64,000 bases of DNA from Azolla caroliniana (lineage: Eukaryota > Polypodiophyta): contig JBHGNT010000012.1 of assembly GCA_043228905.1 (NCBI GenBank), positions 14,508,001 to 14,572,000 of the forward strand, written 5' to 3'. The notes under the pieces were generated by a model, which was not told where the DNA came from, searched no databases, and saw nothing but the letters and a program-made list of their open reading frames with translations. Below are positions 11,405-24,982 of the stretch, one piece after another. The first letter of the stretch is position 1, and each line of letters starts with the position of its first letter. Position numbers and translations under genes: made by a program.

Positions 11405-11798
11405 GCACAAACGACAACAATAACAATACGGCCCACAAATGACAACAATAAGAGTAAGGTCCACAAACGACAACAATAACAATAAGGCAGAAGAGGAAGA
11501 AGAAATGAATCTCGAATCTCGAATAAACTTAGGTAGGAGTGTAGGATTCGGTGAAACCATTAAGATAGTAAATATAAGATACTAGAAATGGTGTAATGGG
11601 ATGGATCGTGCCAACAATAACAGTAAGGCCGAAGAGGAAGACGAAGAAGAAGAAATGAATCTTGAATCTCGAATCTCGAATCTTGAATAAACTTAGGTAG
11701 GAGTGAAGGCTTCGGTTTCGAGCGAAGGGCTTCGGCGAAACCATTAAGATAGTCAATATAAGTAAGATACTAGAAATGGTGTAATGGGATGGATCGTG
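11405..11798. repeat. Complex tandem duplication
   Basis: Two larger copies (about 11470-11610 and 11611-11798) share GAATCTCGAATAAACTTAGG, then GAAACCATTAAGATAGT, then ACTAGAAATGGTGTAATGGG in the same order. The second copy has grown by GAAGAA and CTCGAATCT expansions and a GGCTTCGG repeat. Short CACAAACGACAACAATAAC units precede them at about 11405-11490. Confidence 0.8.
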
Positions 11799-11838
11799 CG
11801 AGAATCATGCACATTGGTAATACAACCAACGAGACTCT

Positions 11839-11863
11839 ACACACACACACACACACACACACA
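11839..11863. repeat. AC dinucleotide microsatellite
   Basis: About twelve AC repeats run into an ATATGCGTGCGTGTATGTG tail. Confidence 0.9.
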
Positions 11864-12151
11864 TATATGCGTGCGTGTATGTGTGTATGTTTATATGTAT
11901 ACAGTATACATATATATCGTCGGAGTAGTAATAAACCATAATCGAAAACAAAAAAAATAAAATAACTGAAAGAAACTAGAACAGCGGGAACAAACAAACA
12001 CAAACGCAAAACGATCAAAAACCAACCAACCAACAAAAAATCCAAACCAAAACCAAAATGAAAGACACAAGACAGAGAGTGAAAGGAAGCAAAAAAAACA
12101 GTACATAAATATGTAGGGATATATATATAATAAATAAACAGCGCCAAAAAG

Positions 12152-12605
<454 letters not shown>

Positions 12606-14776
12606 TATTTTTTATATATTAAGCTTCTGCGTCTTCTGTGCTTCTGCTGTTTCTTCTTGCTTCCTTTCCTTCCATCAAAAAAGATTTATGGTCAGAGCCG
12701 CCATAGCCTACCGTCTTCAAAGCCTGCACTTATTTATTATTCCCCCTTCCCAATCTCTCTCCTCCTCTCCTATCTTTTGAAGCTTCACCTTCGCCATCGC
12801 CACGATTGTCTTTCCTTTACTTCGCCTTCTTCTTCTTCTTCTTCTCTCTGTCTCTCTCTCTCTGTATCCCCCCTTCCACACACACACGCACTTCTTATAA
12901 GCTTCAACATCGCCATAGCCAAGCTTCTCATTCCTTCAATTTCCTCTTCTCGGCCATTCATTCTCCTTTCCTTCTTTCTTTTAATCTCTCTATCCTACTT
13001 TTATTATTATTATTATCATTATACTGCTGTTTGCCTTGTCCCGCCCTCCCTTTTAATCTTCGCCACCATAGCCAATCACACATTCGTATACATACATACA
13101 TACATATATATCTTTATCTATCTGAAACTTCCATCTCCCATCCCTGCATTTCTCCTGTGTTTGTATGCACAAGAGCTTCAACTCTCGCTATCAAACATAG
13201 GAGTGATCCTTCTTCTGAGTTTGAAATCCATCAGCCAGTGATGGAGAAGAAGATTTGATTGTGTCATGAGGAAAGGGATACGTATGGTTTGATCCGTTCA
13301 CGTATTGTAGAAACAGAGAAGGAAAGAAGAAAGAGACGGTGACTGAGAAAGGCACAGAAAAAATGAAAGAATAATCGACTTTCTTCTTCTTCTTCTTCTA
13401 AAGGTGCAAAACTACTTCTTTTCTTCTTCTGAAGATTCTGCTGCTGCTGCTGCAGATGCCATGGAAAATTAGGATAATAATAGCAAGCGTAAATGCTAAT
13501 TGTTTCTTGGTGTATTTGTATTGAAGAAATGAGAGCAAGAGATAGAAAGGAACTGAATGCAAATAGAAATGCGATAGATCCTTCTTCTTTTTCCATTCCA
13601 GTGAATGAATGCTAACAATGAATGGCCTAATTTCCTGATAGTGCTGCTTTTTCTGTAACTTGCCATAGAAATAATATATTATGATTCTCGCAGACTAGTT
13701 CAGCAGAATCGATGTCCTTTAGTTTGAGTGAAGGAGCAGAAATTTTAATCGATTCAAGAAGTATCGAAGATGAAGAGGAAAGAATAAGAAGAACGAGAAA
13801 CGAATCTGATAGAATAAGAAGAAAGCTGGCGCTCATTATGCCTAAATATTGATGATTTATTTGATTTGCAACGAATTTCTATCTTCTGATATCAAACAAT
13901 TCTGCTTCGTCTTTAGTTAATTCCTTCCTCCTCCTTTTTCTCCTGCTTCTTCACTTGGATATCTCCTTTTTGTATTTCCTTTTAGAAATCCTTCTAATTT
14001 GATATCGTCTTCGCAACATCCTTTTCGTCGCTGTTTCTTCTTCTTCCTTTACCTTGATAATTATCGTCTCCGTTAATTCGTATTCACTACAATATAAGAA
14101 CAAACAGGTTGTTATATAGTCTTGAATCATATACTGCTCTCCCCATCTTACTCAGTAGATCGCAGTGCTCAGTAACTGTCGTTTCGTAGAATATGGAAAA
14201 TGAAGAACATTCAAATGATCGCTTAAAGAATTGGCATTTCTATCAAGTTTACTCCTGAAATGAATGTTTTGTAACCTATTCACCGTGGTTATACCTAGAA
14301 ACCGTTAACGGAATTTCCTCTTTCCTGTAGACGCAACTTCCTTGTCTGTCTCTATTTAACAATACTCCTCATTATAGATCCTAACTTTATTACTCTGACG
14401 TTCCCCGCAAAAACTTCAAATTGGTTTGCATTCGTATAATCTAAAAGGAAATCTTGGTTTGCTTCCTTAGATAATCTGCGGTGTGGAAGCATCCAATTGA
14501 TTATTGAGCATCTGTTCGAATTCAATCATTTGATATATGATTTATTAATCATCAGCACATTTAACAGCATGAATTTTTTAATTTTTATCCACTGAACTCG
14601 TATTGAATAGTCGACACATCTGTTTTTATTCTATTGTGATATGCATATCAATGACATTACTGCGTCTGTTCTTTCAGGGACCTAATTCTAAGCCTTCACT
14701 CAATAACCACATTCTTTAAAGAAAAAGAGACATTCGATATATAGAGACACCTTTAATCACGCAAAATCTTACCAAA
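12606..14776 (+). other. Upstream and probable 5' leader region of TPP
   Basis: From 12630 to 13250 the plus strand is strongly pyrimidine-rich, and CGCCAT(A/C)GCC-like motifs recur near 12701, 12797, 12913 and 13066. A likely 3' splice site, CTGTTCTTTCAG ending at 14677, precedes about 100 bp of AAG-rich leader and the start codon. This suggests a 5'UTR intron, as in many plant TPP genes, but I cannot fix its donor or the transcription start. No coding sequence is supported here. Confidence 0.4.
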
Positions 14777-17700
14777 ATGGCAATTCGATCGAAGCACATC
14801 AATGGTGGGAATATGAAAGACATCTCATCTGTTACTCCTTCTATGTACAATCAAAATAATATGCCTTCTAGTCTATCGCCCGTATCAAACTATTCATCGA
14901 GAAGAAGGTTATCTTCTAGGAAAGTGGAGAAAAATGATTTCGTTTTTGGATTACTTGAAGCAATGAAAGATTCGTCACCACCTCGTGTTAGATGTAATGT
15001 AGAGTCGGAATCGGTATTTGATTATAACACCCTGTGCACTAATACCACAGTTGATCAGATGGAATATTGCAGATCATGGAAGGTAATCATGCTCTTACTC
15101 TCTCTCTCTCTATCTCATATGCTAACAGTGATTCGATAATGAGTAGTTGATTCTAATCTTACAGCGATTTTGATAATCTATGCAATGCTTGAAACAACCT
15201 CATCAATTACTTTTTGTCTTGCTTAATATTTAAGAATCTGCATGACTAAGGTACTTGTTTTCTTATTTCTGTCTTTTCTTCTGTATGTACCAGGCAAACC
15301 ATCCTTCAGCGTTAGAAAATTTTGATAAAATCTTCGAACTTGCGAAAGGGAAACACATTTTTGTCTTTCTAGATTATGATGGAACGCTTTCACCGATTGT
15401 AGAAGACCCTGATTGCGCATTCATGTCCGAAGAGGTAATCTATGTTTTATTTGACAACATTTTCTTGTTTCTTCTTAATTAATTTGGTTACGTGGCAGAA
15501 ATGCGTTTCTAAGTCTCTCCTTGCGTGACAACCGATGATGTTATGATATGGTTATGTGACAACTTATCTTTGCTATGACGGAATTTGTTTACAGATGCGT
15601 TCTACTGTAAAAGAGATTTCATCTCTGTTCCCAACGGCGATCATTACAGGACGAAGTAGAGAAAAGGTACCAGATAGGTTTGCTTTACTTTCTCAAATTT
15701 CTTTTAGCTAGATGAATCAATACTGTCATTTTCCTTAGTTTTGGGACATAGATGGTTTTTTCGTAATTCCTTCTCGTGCTAGGTAAATTATCTCTGTGCA
15801 TCTTTCAAACGATTAAGGGCATGCCATGTTTGGCTTTCTTTAATTTCGTCAATAGCTTTTCTTCCTTGAACGAGTTGGGCTCTGCTACCATCTCCCAAAA
15901 GATGATTTTTGTGGTTAAGAGTGGTCAGATTAGCCCGATTCCTTGACTACCAATATTCTCTTATTTTGGAGGAATTTGTGCTGTTTCTCTACCAAATGGT
16001 TCTTTGAGTTAAGTGCAGTCCATGTCAATGCACTTTCTTTTCTCTCAGTAGCTTCTTATGTTTGAAGAATATTCAAAGGATGATGATTAGGGTTAACTCT
16101 GGTGAAGATAGATACACCAAATGGTTCTTTGAGTTAAGTGCAGTCCATGTCAATGCACTTTCTTTTCTCTCAGTAGCTTCTTATGTTTGAAGAATATTCA
16201 AAGGATGATGATTAGGGTTAACTCTGGTGAAGATAGATACTTGCCTTTTTCAATCTACATATTAATTTTTGTATCAGAAGAATTATGTTTTTTTATCTTC
16301 CATTGAAGCATAAATATTATTTAGGTTGATGGTTATGAAGATCATTTACACTATTTGTTCTTTACTATCAGGTCTATGAATTTGTTCAAGTACGCGAATT
16401 ATACTATGCAGGAAGTCATGGTATGGACATTATGGGTCCTGCTGTGTGCCGTAATGGATCTAAAGCTAAAAGCAACAATGTATTAGATCAAGAGGTAGAT
16501 AAATAGTTTTCATATGCATGCATGCATACATACATACATACGTACGTACATACGTACATACATATATGTTTACACACATATAGATGTAAATGTAGACGTG
16601 TCCACACATACACAGATATGTCTTTTATATATGTCCATACATTCACAGACATGCATATATTCATGTACAGGTGTGTAGGAATCGTTCATTTTTCCTGCAT
16701 ATCTGCTGCTGATTCAACTTGATTGTATGAGTGACAGCCTTGTTCTTTCTTGTGCAGGACAATGATGTGGCCTTATTCCAGCCAGCTAGTGAGTTCACCA
16801 TTATGATGGACGAGGTAATTACTATCTCATTTTACAAGAAGTAGTTGTAAGATGATAGCACATTGAGGTGTGCTTAAGTGATTGGTTGCACTATTTCGAT
16901 GGTTGGGTTTTTGTACCTCCAAATAATGACTTTTGCTTGTGAATTAGATCTTCAAATTGTTGGATGAAAAAGCGAGTAAAGTACCCGGAGCAAAAGTTGA
17001 ACACAATAAGTTCTGTGTTAGTGTTCATTTTAGGCGTGTGAAGGAGGAGGTAAGAATAGTGATGTATTTTTTTTCCCTTTACTGGCATTGTTTCTCTTAT
17101 ATTCTTTGGGCATTTCAAAGATGATTTGATGGATTGAAACGCTCTTTTCTAGGATTGCTAATACTAATATATTGTTTGTTTCACGATGCATTCTGATGAG
17201 GTTCATAATGTTTTATCAGAATTGGAAGGCACTAGCGGAGCAGGTGCAAAATGTGTTAAAGTCATACCCGAATGTTTGTCTCACTCAAGGCCGTAAGGTA
17301 TACAATTAGTGTATTATCGATAATATATGGACAAAAGACTATTATCGATAATATCTATAAACTTCCCAAAACTTGCTGTGATACCTCTAAAATTTTTAAA
17401 CTTATCTGAATAACCCTGTATATACAATATACATACAACATGTACAAATAGCCTGGTGTATTCTGGTAATTTTTAAAAAAATCTGGTAAATAACAAATAC
17501 GTTTCTAGGAGTATTTTTGGATTAATGCTCCTCCTCAATGCTTCCAAACTCAATTCTCTTGTCTATGTATAATTTAGGTCTTAGAAGTTCGGCCTTGTAT
17601 CTCATGGAATAAAGGAAAAGCATTAGACTACTTGCTGCGAACTCTTGGTACGTTGGTGGATTTGAAATCTATGGTGAATTATGATGCATTGTTTCAATAT

Positions 17701-18647
17701 GTAAGTTATTTTATTCTATATATGTAGGTTATGGGAATAGAAGTGATGTTTTCCCAATATATATTGGAGATGATCAAACTGATGAGGATGCATTTAAAGT
17801 AAGATGATGTTCTTGGAATCGTATGATATGATGGAATTAGTTTTACCTGTGTTTGTTATGTTTATATTAATCTGCTTACTAATATATTTGCTCTCTCTGT
17901 CTTATTTCAGGCAGTAGTGAGAAAGAAGCACGGGCTTGCAATACTTGTATCAAATGTAGTCAAGGAGACAAATGCTATATGCTCTCTGAAAGATCCAGAT
18001 GAGGTATTTCCAAATGTTGTTAATACTTCGTGATAATAAACACAATTTTAGGTCATTTGGGGCCAGATTCATAACGCCATTTCTTTGATCAACAGTTTCG
18101 TTTCTTTCGTCTATATATTTCAGAACAGAATCTCAAACTTTGTCTTAAGGAGATATATTCTGAATCTACTAATCAAGACCTTCCTAATGATATGCCATCA
18201 TACAATGCTATTCTAAATAAGTTTATTTCTCAAGTGCTAATTGGGATTTTCCCCAAACGATTGAGATGGTATTTTTGTCTTTCTAACGAATCGTTGTGAT
18301 GTCCCAGTCCCCAATTCTCATTTTGTGCATTAGAAACATTTCACATCCTATATCACTAAAAAACGATGTTTGGCTAGTAATTTTGATTAATATAATCGAA
18401 GTCAGATTTTGATATTTTGTGCTCATCAATCCCTTTTTCCCAAATGATAGAAAATTTATGGCTTTTGTCATTTTAGGGAACCAGTGTGTGAATTGCTTAT
18501 CTAGATTCGGAAATGTGCTCGTTGTGGTAAGACTAATGATCATAAGTTGTTTATGTTTCTGTTTTTGTTTTTCTGTAGGTCCTCCAATTCCTTCAGAATC
18601 TCGCGAAATGGAAGCGCAAATGCATTTATATAAACAAGCATTTGTAG
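14777..18647 (+). CDS. TPP: Trehalose-6-phosphate phosphatase, eleven exons
   Basis: The enzyme removes phosphate from trehalose-6-phosphate to give trehalose, controlling a plant sugar signal. The coding exons I infer are 14777-15082, 15294-15434, 15595-15666, 16372-16494, 16758-16814, 16948-17049, 17220-17297, 17578-17647, 17728-17798, 17911-18003 and 18579-18647. All introns are GT-AG and the frame stays open for 393 residues, a normal plant TPP length. HAD-phosphatase motifs are present: LDYDGTLSP (D129, D131), [10 protein letters not shown] (T167), WNKGKAL (K305) and [11 protein letters not shown] (D331, D332). TPP signatures [11 protein letters not shown] and KFCVSVHFR are also kept. 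The first about 100 residues are Ser-rich, variable and disordered-looking. I see no signal peptide or membrane segment. The start context AAAATGG is favourable. All catalytic motifs are intact, so the gene looks functional. Which TPP paralogue it is cannot be told. Confidence 0.95.
15991..16240. repeat. Perfect 125-bp tandem duplication in TPP intron 3
   Basis: Positions 15991-16115 and 16116-16240 read identically, starting ACCAAATGGTTC and ending GATAGATAC. The repeat lies within the intron between exons 3 and 4 and does not touch the splice sites. It is either very recent or an assembly duplication. Confidence 0.93.
16511..16568. repeat. CATG/TACA/TACG microsatellite in TPP intron 4
   Basis: Short ATGC, ATAC and GTAC tetranucleotide runs lie just after the exon 4 donor at 16495. 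Confidence 0.8.
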
Positions 18648-21104
18648 AAACAGTGAGGTTCCAGCCTTTCCTTCCTCGATGAAAAAAAAGCTTTTAAAAG
18701 AGTGTTTCATGAGTTGAAATGAAGCCTTTATTTTAATGATTAGATTATGTTAGTTAGAAAGATTAAATGGGAAATAGTCCACATCATCATATTCAATGAT
18801 GGGCACCTCAACCAAATTAGCAATGTAATGGGAATCAAATAGCAACATGGAAAGAGAAACCAGAAGAAGAGGCAAGAAAAGAAATCTGTATATCTATTCT
18901 ACATATAGATATATAAGTTTCCTTGATATGGTAAAAAAAGGTACCTAGCAAGATAGGCCTATGAGGGTTAGAAGGATATAAAAAGCAAGCAAAAATTCTC
19001 CATTAGCCTTTTCGGTTCCATTCTCTTTCATTCTTTTATATTTGCTCTTGTAACATTTTTCTTCAGTATAAAATCTCAGATCTCCAAGCAAAGAAAAAAG
19101 AATTTGTTCCTCCCAAGTTTGTTTCAAGTGAAGTAAAAAGAAAAAGATTGTTTGTGTCATTGTGATGATGGCCCAAATAACAACACAAAATAATGATGGG
19201 CTTTGTATGTAGCTCCCTCCCCAGCATTACAGATTTTTAATAAAACTTGGGTGAATGTCTCTAGTGCTATAGAACAGTGCAGTGTTTACAACCTTTCAAA
19301 AACCTCATATTTTGAACATTGAAGACTTTTGCATCCCTTTTTTGCTTTTTGGGATTAAAAGACTTTCCCTTGTTTTCTATTAAGGTCAAAGAATCCTACT
19401 CTTTTCTCTCTTCAATTTTGGAGTTTCACATTCTCTTCCTTCAAGACCCTTTGTTTCGAAGATTCCCCTCGCTCTTTTCCTTGGTCTCCAAGATTCACAT
19501 ACATTTAGTTTGATCGAAGATTGTCCCATTAGTTTTTTGCTTGTTGAAAAAGTAGAAATGTATACTTACCGTTGTAAAAATGACTCAGATCGAACTTTGG
19601 GAAAAAACTTACCATATAGCCTAATGAAAAAAGAAAGTTTATCTCTAATCTTTTGTGTAATCGAGATATTCAATGGATTTATAATATGATATGTTGCACC
19701 TCGTAACCATTAATGCAAGTTATATATGTTAAAAGGAGCAAAATATGGGAGGCAGATTTTTTAAGTTCACATGAAAGATTGAATATGTTTATTGTATGTG
19801 GGAGGGTTGCATTCAAACTCACTTTTGACAAGACTTGGCAATACCACACATCATGGAGTAGCTAATATGAATCAAGATGAAGTGTATGAATTGAAGGTGT
19901 AGCTTGTTGTAAAATGAATGGTTTATGTCATGTGCAATAGAGCATAAGTTTTATGCAAATGTGGGCTTGCCCATCTACTAGATGTAATTTTGTTGTTATG
20001 GAAGCTAGAAGTTATACTCTCCATCCTCAAATATTGCAATGACGTGTAATTGTAAAGTAGAGCAATTAGTAATATCTCAACCCAAGTGAGTGCGTTGCTC
20101 AAGTTAGAAATGAAACAATGTTGCAATTGAGCATACGATGTAGGAAATTGTGTAGGGATAGCTCTGGATTAAGATTGTAGGAAAAATAACCTTGATGTGT
20201 GACTGAAGGTCGAATTTATAGCAAAATTTGATACTTATAGACACATGAACTTGTTTGGGGGACAATGTGCATAAGAGAGGATGTGATGGTGTGGGTGGTA
20301 AAGGGATCAAGGTTGTTAATGAGACAAATTGCCTTCCAATTCTCAAAATGATTTCAAGATGCTCACTACTTAACTTAGCCATGTTAAGAAGATAGATATG
20401 TTGCTAAACTCAGAGATTCTACATGTGGTTGGAAAGCACCATGCCATGTTGGAAATGTTGTTTGGAGCTACGTATGAGGGAGAGTGAGATATTAGAAAAC
20501 AACGAAGTGGGGCTTGATTTTTCAAATTCGCCTCTAAGATCCTTGAAGGATAAGTCAAAGGAACACTTGTTGTATTCAAGGAAAGTGAATATCAAGGGGA
20601 ATGGCGATATGTATGGAATTTGAAGGTCTTCAGTTCAATGATTGCAAATGCCTCACGATCTAGAGAGGAGACGTGTTATGAACATATATCAAAACTCCAA
20701 ATGCATGATAGAAATTTGAACCCATAACCTCTTCAAAAAGGATATGTAGGCTTAACTAATACTTTTGTAATGCTTTTCTAACTTTTAATAGATTATTTAG
20801 AATGTATATGTAATATTATGAAATGTCACTACCTTGCATAGGCTAATGCATGATCACCAAGTGGCATGCTGCATGAATGGCTATCATGCATTCTTGATAA
20901 AGTGGCGAGCATGCATGTGTCTAACTAATGCTATATAATCATGTTTCGAGTATTGATAAACCATTATGGTTCAATGCTAGTCTTCAACATATTCTTGTAT
21001 CTCTTGATTCTTATTAATACATCATTTATTCTCTTCTCATTATTTTCTTCAATTTTATATTGTTCTTGGCTATGAACTTGATAAAATGCAAAATATATGA
21101 AAGA
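18648..21104. other. TPP 3' flank and intergenic DNA
   Basis: After the TPP stop codon the sequence is AT-rich and shows no coding motif. The pyrimidine-rich stretch near 19320-19500 holds a 64-residue ORF without recognisable features. A candidate polyadenylation signal is listed separately. Confidence 0.45.
19239..19244 (+). terminator. Candidate polyadenylation signal AATAAA downstream of TPP
   Basis: A canonical AATAAA lies about 590 bp after the stop codon. Plant poly(A) signals are loose and nearer alternatives may exist, so this is only a candidate. Confidence 0.25.
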
Positions 21105-21947
21105 AATCTTAGAAGTACTTCATACAAGGAGGTTATCTATGAAGGCACCCAAGGAAGAGGATCGGGGCACCGTTAAGAGTGACGTGGACAAGAGAACAAA
21201 AATATATCTTATCATCGGAATTCCATGACAACCCCTAGGCAAGTCACAAAGGTAAAGGAGAGATGTTCACAAAGCTTAACGAGAGATATTGGTGGCCAAG
21301 AATGTAGAAAGATGTATCACGACTAATGGAGATGTGCGAGAACCATTAATTGCACTCAAATGTGTGACACATGGAAGAGAACTCTACCTAAACTATCAAT
21401 TGTCAATGTGACAAATGGATTGTGGATATAGTGGTCATGCATATGGGAATGGGACAAATGAAGTATTTGGTGTGTCATAGTATTTGGTGTTGACACGAGC
21501 GGATAGAGGGAAGAGCTTTAAGAATTGTTTACAAATCCTTATTAGGAGATGTCATTTACCTATATGGTTTCTAGGGAAAATTATGGTAGAATGGGGGTTC
21601 ATTAGATGCTAACATAGCTAAGTAACTCTTCTGTGACTAGGTGTCAAGTTTTATCTTATTACAACTTATAACCAAGAGGTAAATGACAAGGTAGAGAGGG
21701 GACATAACTTGATTGTTAAAGCCCCTGTCAAAATTTGTGTAGGGAAAGTAAGAGAATTGCCACAATTGTTGCCTTAGTTCTTTATGGGGTGAGCAAACCA
21801 CCCATAGCATCGTATTTAGATTCATGCCGCTCAAGTTTATGTATGGGCAAACTCTAATCATGATCATTGAGTAAATGATTGCACACACAACTATGCCCTT
21901 AGGAGAAGAGATGAGCAAGGACCTTCTAGCCATGAGGATTAGGTAAC

Positions 21948-22456
21948 TGTTACCTTCTCAATAAACACGAGCCGGATATTCAATTCTTGAATACCCTTCA
22001 CCAAAGATAATGGTGAGAGAAATGGAAATAGATCGCAACTACAATAGCTAGCTGATAGTCTAATGGGTCAAATCGGCTACAACCGAATCGATAAGACATA
22101 CATCACTTAACTTACAATGTATAAACTCAAAACACACCGACATGAATGATATACACAAACAATGCATAGCCGAAAGTTATCTCTATATTAAGTCCTCCAT
22201 ATACAATACACATGCCCCCTTTATATAGGAAAAGCATGGAGAAGTTATACTAGTTACTAACTGGCACACCGTTTCCAATTTATAGTTGCAATATCATAAG
22301 ACATACTGTTATGGATTGCTATTTACATTTTTCTACATAATTCAACAATATATACTTCGGTATTACGTAATTTGGCTTTTCGGCCCTTTCACACTTCAGC
22401 CTTGTTTCACATTTTGGCCTTCGACTTCACTTCAATTCATACCCATATGGGTAACG
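21948..22456 (-). repeat. Probable 509-bp solo LTR inside the gypsy remnant
   Basis: The segment starts TGTTACC and ends GGTAACG, close to a perfect short inverted repeat, and is flanked by GTAAC at 21943-21947 and 22457-22461. A TATATAAAGG box is readable on the minus strand near 22225, giving the orientation. The undisturbed target sequence is preserved nearby at about 22516-22545 because of a local tandem duplication, which supports the borders. No internal element sequence remains. Confidence 0.65.
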
Positions 22457-22461
22457 GTAAC

Positions 22462-22603
22462 ATGAGAGGAAGCCTAAGGAAATAGAGATAGCATTAGAGT
22501 GGCTGAAGATCTCGCCATGAGGATTAGGTAACATGAGAGGAAGCCTAAGGACATAGTGATAACATTAGAGTGGATGAAGACAACAAGGTTTAGAAGCGAG
22601 GAA
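22462..22603. repeat. 71-bp imperfect tandem duplication
   Basis: Units start at 22462 and 22533 with ATGAGAGGAAGCCTAAGGA and continue with an ATTAGAGTGG block. They lie within the decayed gypsy pol remnant. Confidence 0.75.
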
Positions 22604-22900
22604 TGATTTGATATAAAAAATTAACTTCAACTAAGAAAATTTGAGGAATGTTATTGGGTGTTGGTCTACTATAGTAGTCTTGGCAACAAACATAGCTAAG
22701 ACTAGTGAGGACATTTGCAAAATGATGGTTTGGACTATATGTGGTAGTTCAAAGGAACTTAAATGATGGTTAGTGGCTCCTAATATAAGGAAAAGTTTGA
22801 AAAAGTGACAAGAAGAGAGATTGTGTCTTGATCATCTTCGTCAGGAAGAAGATGATGACGAAGAAGAGGGGTTTAAAGAAGATGAGATACGCAAGGGCTA

Positions 22901-23945
22901 AGTTTCCTTGCATGTCACATTCATTGACACATTCTAGAGGATGTGCAATTTTAGTGGAGATGGAAGTTGTGATGTGATGGACGAAAACGGGGGAAAATGT
23001 TGAACTAATGTGTTTTATAGGAGATCAAGATTTGGGTTGAAATGAGCTCCAAAAATATGAGGAGGAAATCAATAAAAACATCAAAGCCTGGTTCAAATGG
23101 TAAGAACTAAGTGTTAGAATAATTGGTTGAAGGGTTCAATACCTGTAGAAGGCAATGAAGGTAAAAGGTGATCTATAATGCATAATATTAAAGAATGAGT
23201 CATGTGGTAAAAACTAAAGGAAGATAAGTTTTCGAAAATCAAGTGCTTATCTAGGGTCTAGTGGTGTCGCATGCTACAAAAGGATGTTATCAGGTGCTAT
23301 TATCAATTGGAATAAGTCCATTGGAATAAGAATAAAGAATAATGGAGTTCCAAATTAGTTGCTTTCGAATATGGGTATATAATGATCGTATTCACACTGT
23401 CCCATTGGACACACTAGGGTTAGGCTATTTATGGAAATAGTGGAAAGGGCCGTTGTCCTAGGCCACATAGATTGAAAACACAATGCGTAAAGTACAAAGT
23501 AATGCACACACAATTAGGAAACATTACCCAAAACACTAGAGGTATAACATATATAAGCCACATATAACAATCTTGAACTTGATATATATATCTCAAAGAG
23601 CAGACGTGGAACAATCCAAAATGCATATCAATAATGAAATTACTAACAAATTAACCTTATGTTTAGTTTCATGGATAGACTCATATGAGGCCATAACATT
23701 ATTTTTTCTCTTCTTGTTTTCTATTCAAAATATTATTTTTTGTGTACACAAAGGAAAATGGTTCATAAAATATATCGTCCTCAATTATTTTGACTCGGAT
23801 CTTTGCATATGTAAGAGTTTTTCTCACACTTACAATGCTCAAAGGTTTATCTTCATCATCCCTCTCATGTTCAAACACTTCAATAATAGATTCTTCATCC
23901 ATTATCTACAAATAGAATGACCCACCTATCACTTTTCATATAACC
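22901..23945. other. Intergenic DNA, no gene seen
   Basis: The sequence is AT-rich with short ORFs. It may be the degraded tail of the gypsy remnant, but no motif supports this. Confidence 0.4.
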
Positions 23946-24500
23946 ATACACCATATATATGTGTGTGTATGTGTGCATTGTGAATGTGGTATTCATGTGT
24001 GATTTGTGTGTATGTATGTTCCATACATCATATATGTTTGTATGTGGTATGCATGTGTGTTGTTTGTTATGTTTGTGTGTGCGTATGTATGTATGTTCCA
24101 TACATCATATATGTTTGTATGTGGTATGCATGTTTGTTGTGTTTTATGTTTGTGTGTGTGTATGTATGTTCCATACATCGTATATGTTTGTATGTGGTAT
24201 GCATATGTGTGTGTATGTGTATATAGGTATTGTATGGATTGTATTGCATGTGTATATAGGTATGCGTGTAATATGTATGTACATATTGTATTGTATTGTA
24301 TTTAATTGCATTTATTGTATGTATAACATGTGTGATGTGTGTTATGTGTGTGTGTGTGTGTATGTTCCATACAATATATATATGTGTCCATATGTGTATG
24401 TATATTCTACACACACACACACACACACATGTGTGTGTGTGTGTGTGTACATATTGTATTGTATGTATGTGTTATGTGTAAATGTGTATGATTGTATACG
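23946..24500. repeat. TG-rich minisatellite with roughly 75-bp units
   Basis: Three units carrying CCATACATCATATATGTTTG are centred on 24021, 24098 and 24171 (spacing 77 and 73 bp). Related TATGT/TGTG repeats flank them, and an ACACAC/GTGTGT inverted pair lies at about 24410-24448. The open frames over this block are Tyr/Val/Cys-rich artefacts. Confidence 0.85.
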
Positions 24501-24960
24501 TTGTCGGGCCTTTCAGTGCCAGATCGTTTGCGTGAGTCGGGTGGGAACTGCTGGGGTTTTTTACTAGGAGAAAGAAGAATATGAGGTAATGTTAGTTAGG
24601 AAGAGATTGCAAGAAAAAGATATGAAACTCGTGAATCCCATGAGTATAGTATATTAATTGATACTTAGATTGTAAGAGAGAAATAAATGGCAAAATCGTG
24701 AATCCCACAATTATTTTATATTACTCAAACCTTATAAAAATCAACAACCTATACATCTTTCTCTCTTCCTTATATAGTGTTGGAAGAGTCTAAGTTTATC
24801 ACATTCAAGCATCATGCTTTTCCTAACATTAGTTTCCATGCACACTACATGTGCATGATTAGCTTTCTATCCCATCTTTTCTTTTAACTCGAGTGTGTAT
24901 GCATGAATAACTTTATGTACCATGCATATCTAAAATATTTACATAGGAAAAGTTTAGTAT
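24501..24960. other. Intergenic DNA, no gene seen
   Basis: AT-rich, with two similar phrases containing CGTGAATCCCA near 24632 and 24694. Nothing else is recognisable. Confidence 0.4.
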
Positions 24961-24982
24961 AACTTTAAAATTCATAATATGC

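Larger units (their letters stand above)
21105..22900 (+). pseudogene. Decayed gypsy integrase and pol C-terminus, gypsy-A type
   Basis: Plus-strand frames interrupted by many stops and frameshifts still read motifs in the same order as the gypsy-A pol at 62405-63976. These are RHPRKRIGAPLRV, then ERYWWPRM with a following C/H-rich stretch, then MGMGQMKYLV, then KVERGHNLIVKA, and after the solo LTR WVLVYYSSLGNKH and WFGLYVV. They correspond to the integrase zinc region, the DDE core and the GPY/F domain. It is an old copy of that lineage and is not functional. RNase H and anything further upstream are not recognisable. Confidence 0.75.

Noticed and set aside
12657-13258. Two overlapping Ser/Leu-rich ORFs of 150-194 codons
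   Set aside because: They come from a pyrimidine-rich leader region. There is no domain, and composition alone explains the open frames.
18419-18682. 87-codon ORF at the end of TPP
   Set aside because: It reads intron 10 and the last exon in a wrong frame; the spliced frame ends at 18647.
23959-24567. ORFs rich in Cys, Val, Tyr, Met
   Set aside because: They follow the TG-rich minisatellite and repeat with its unit.
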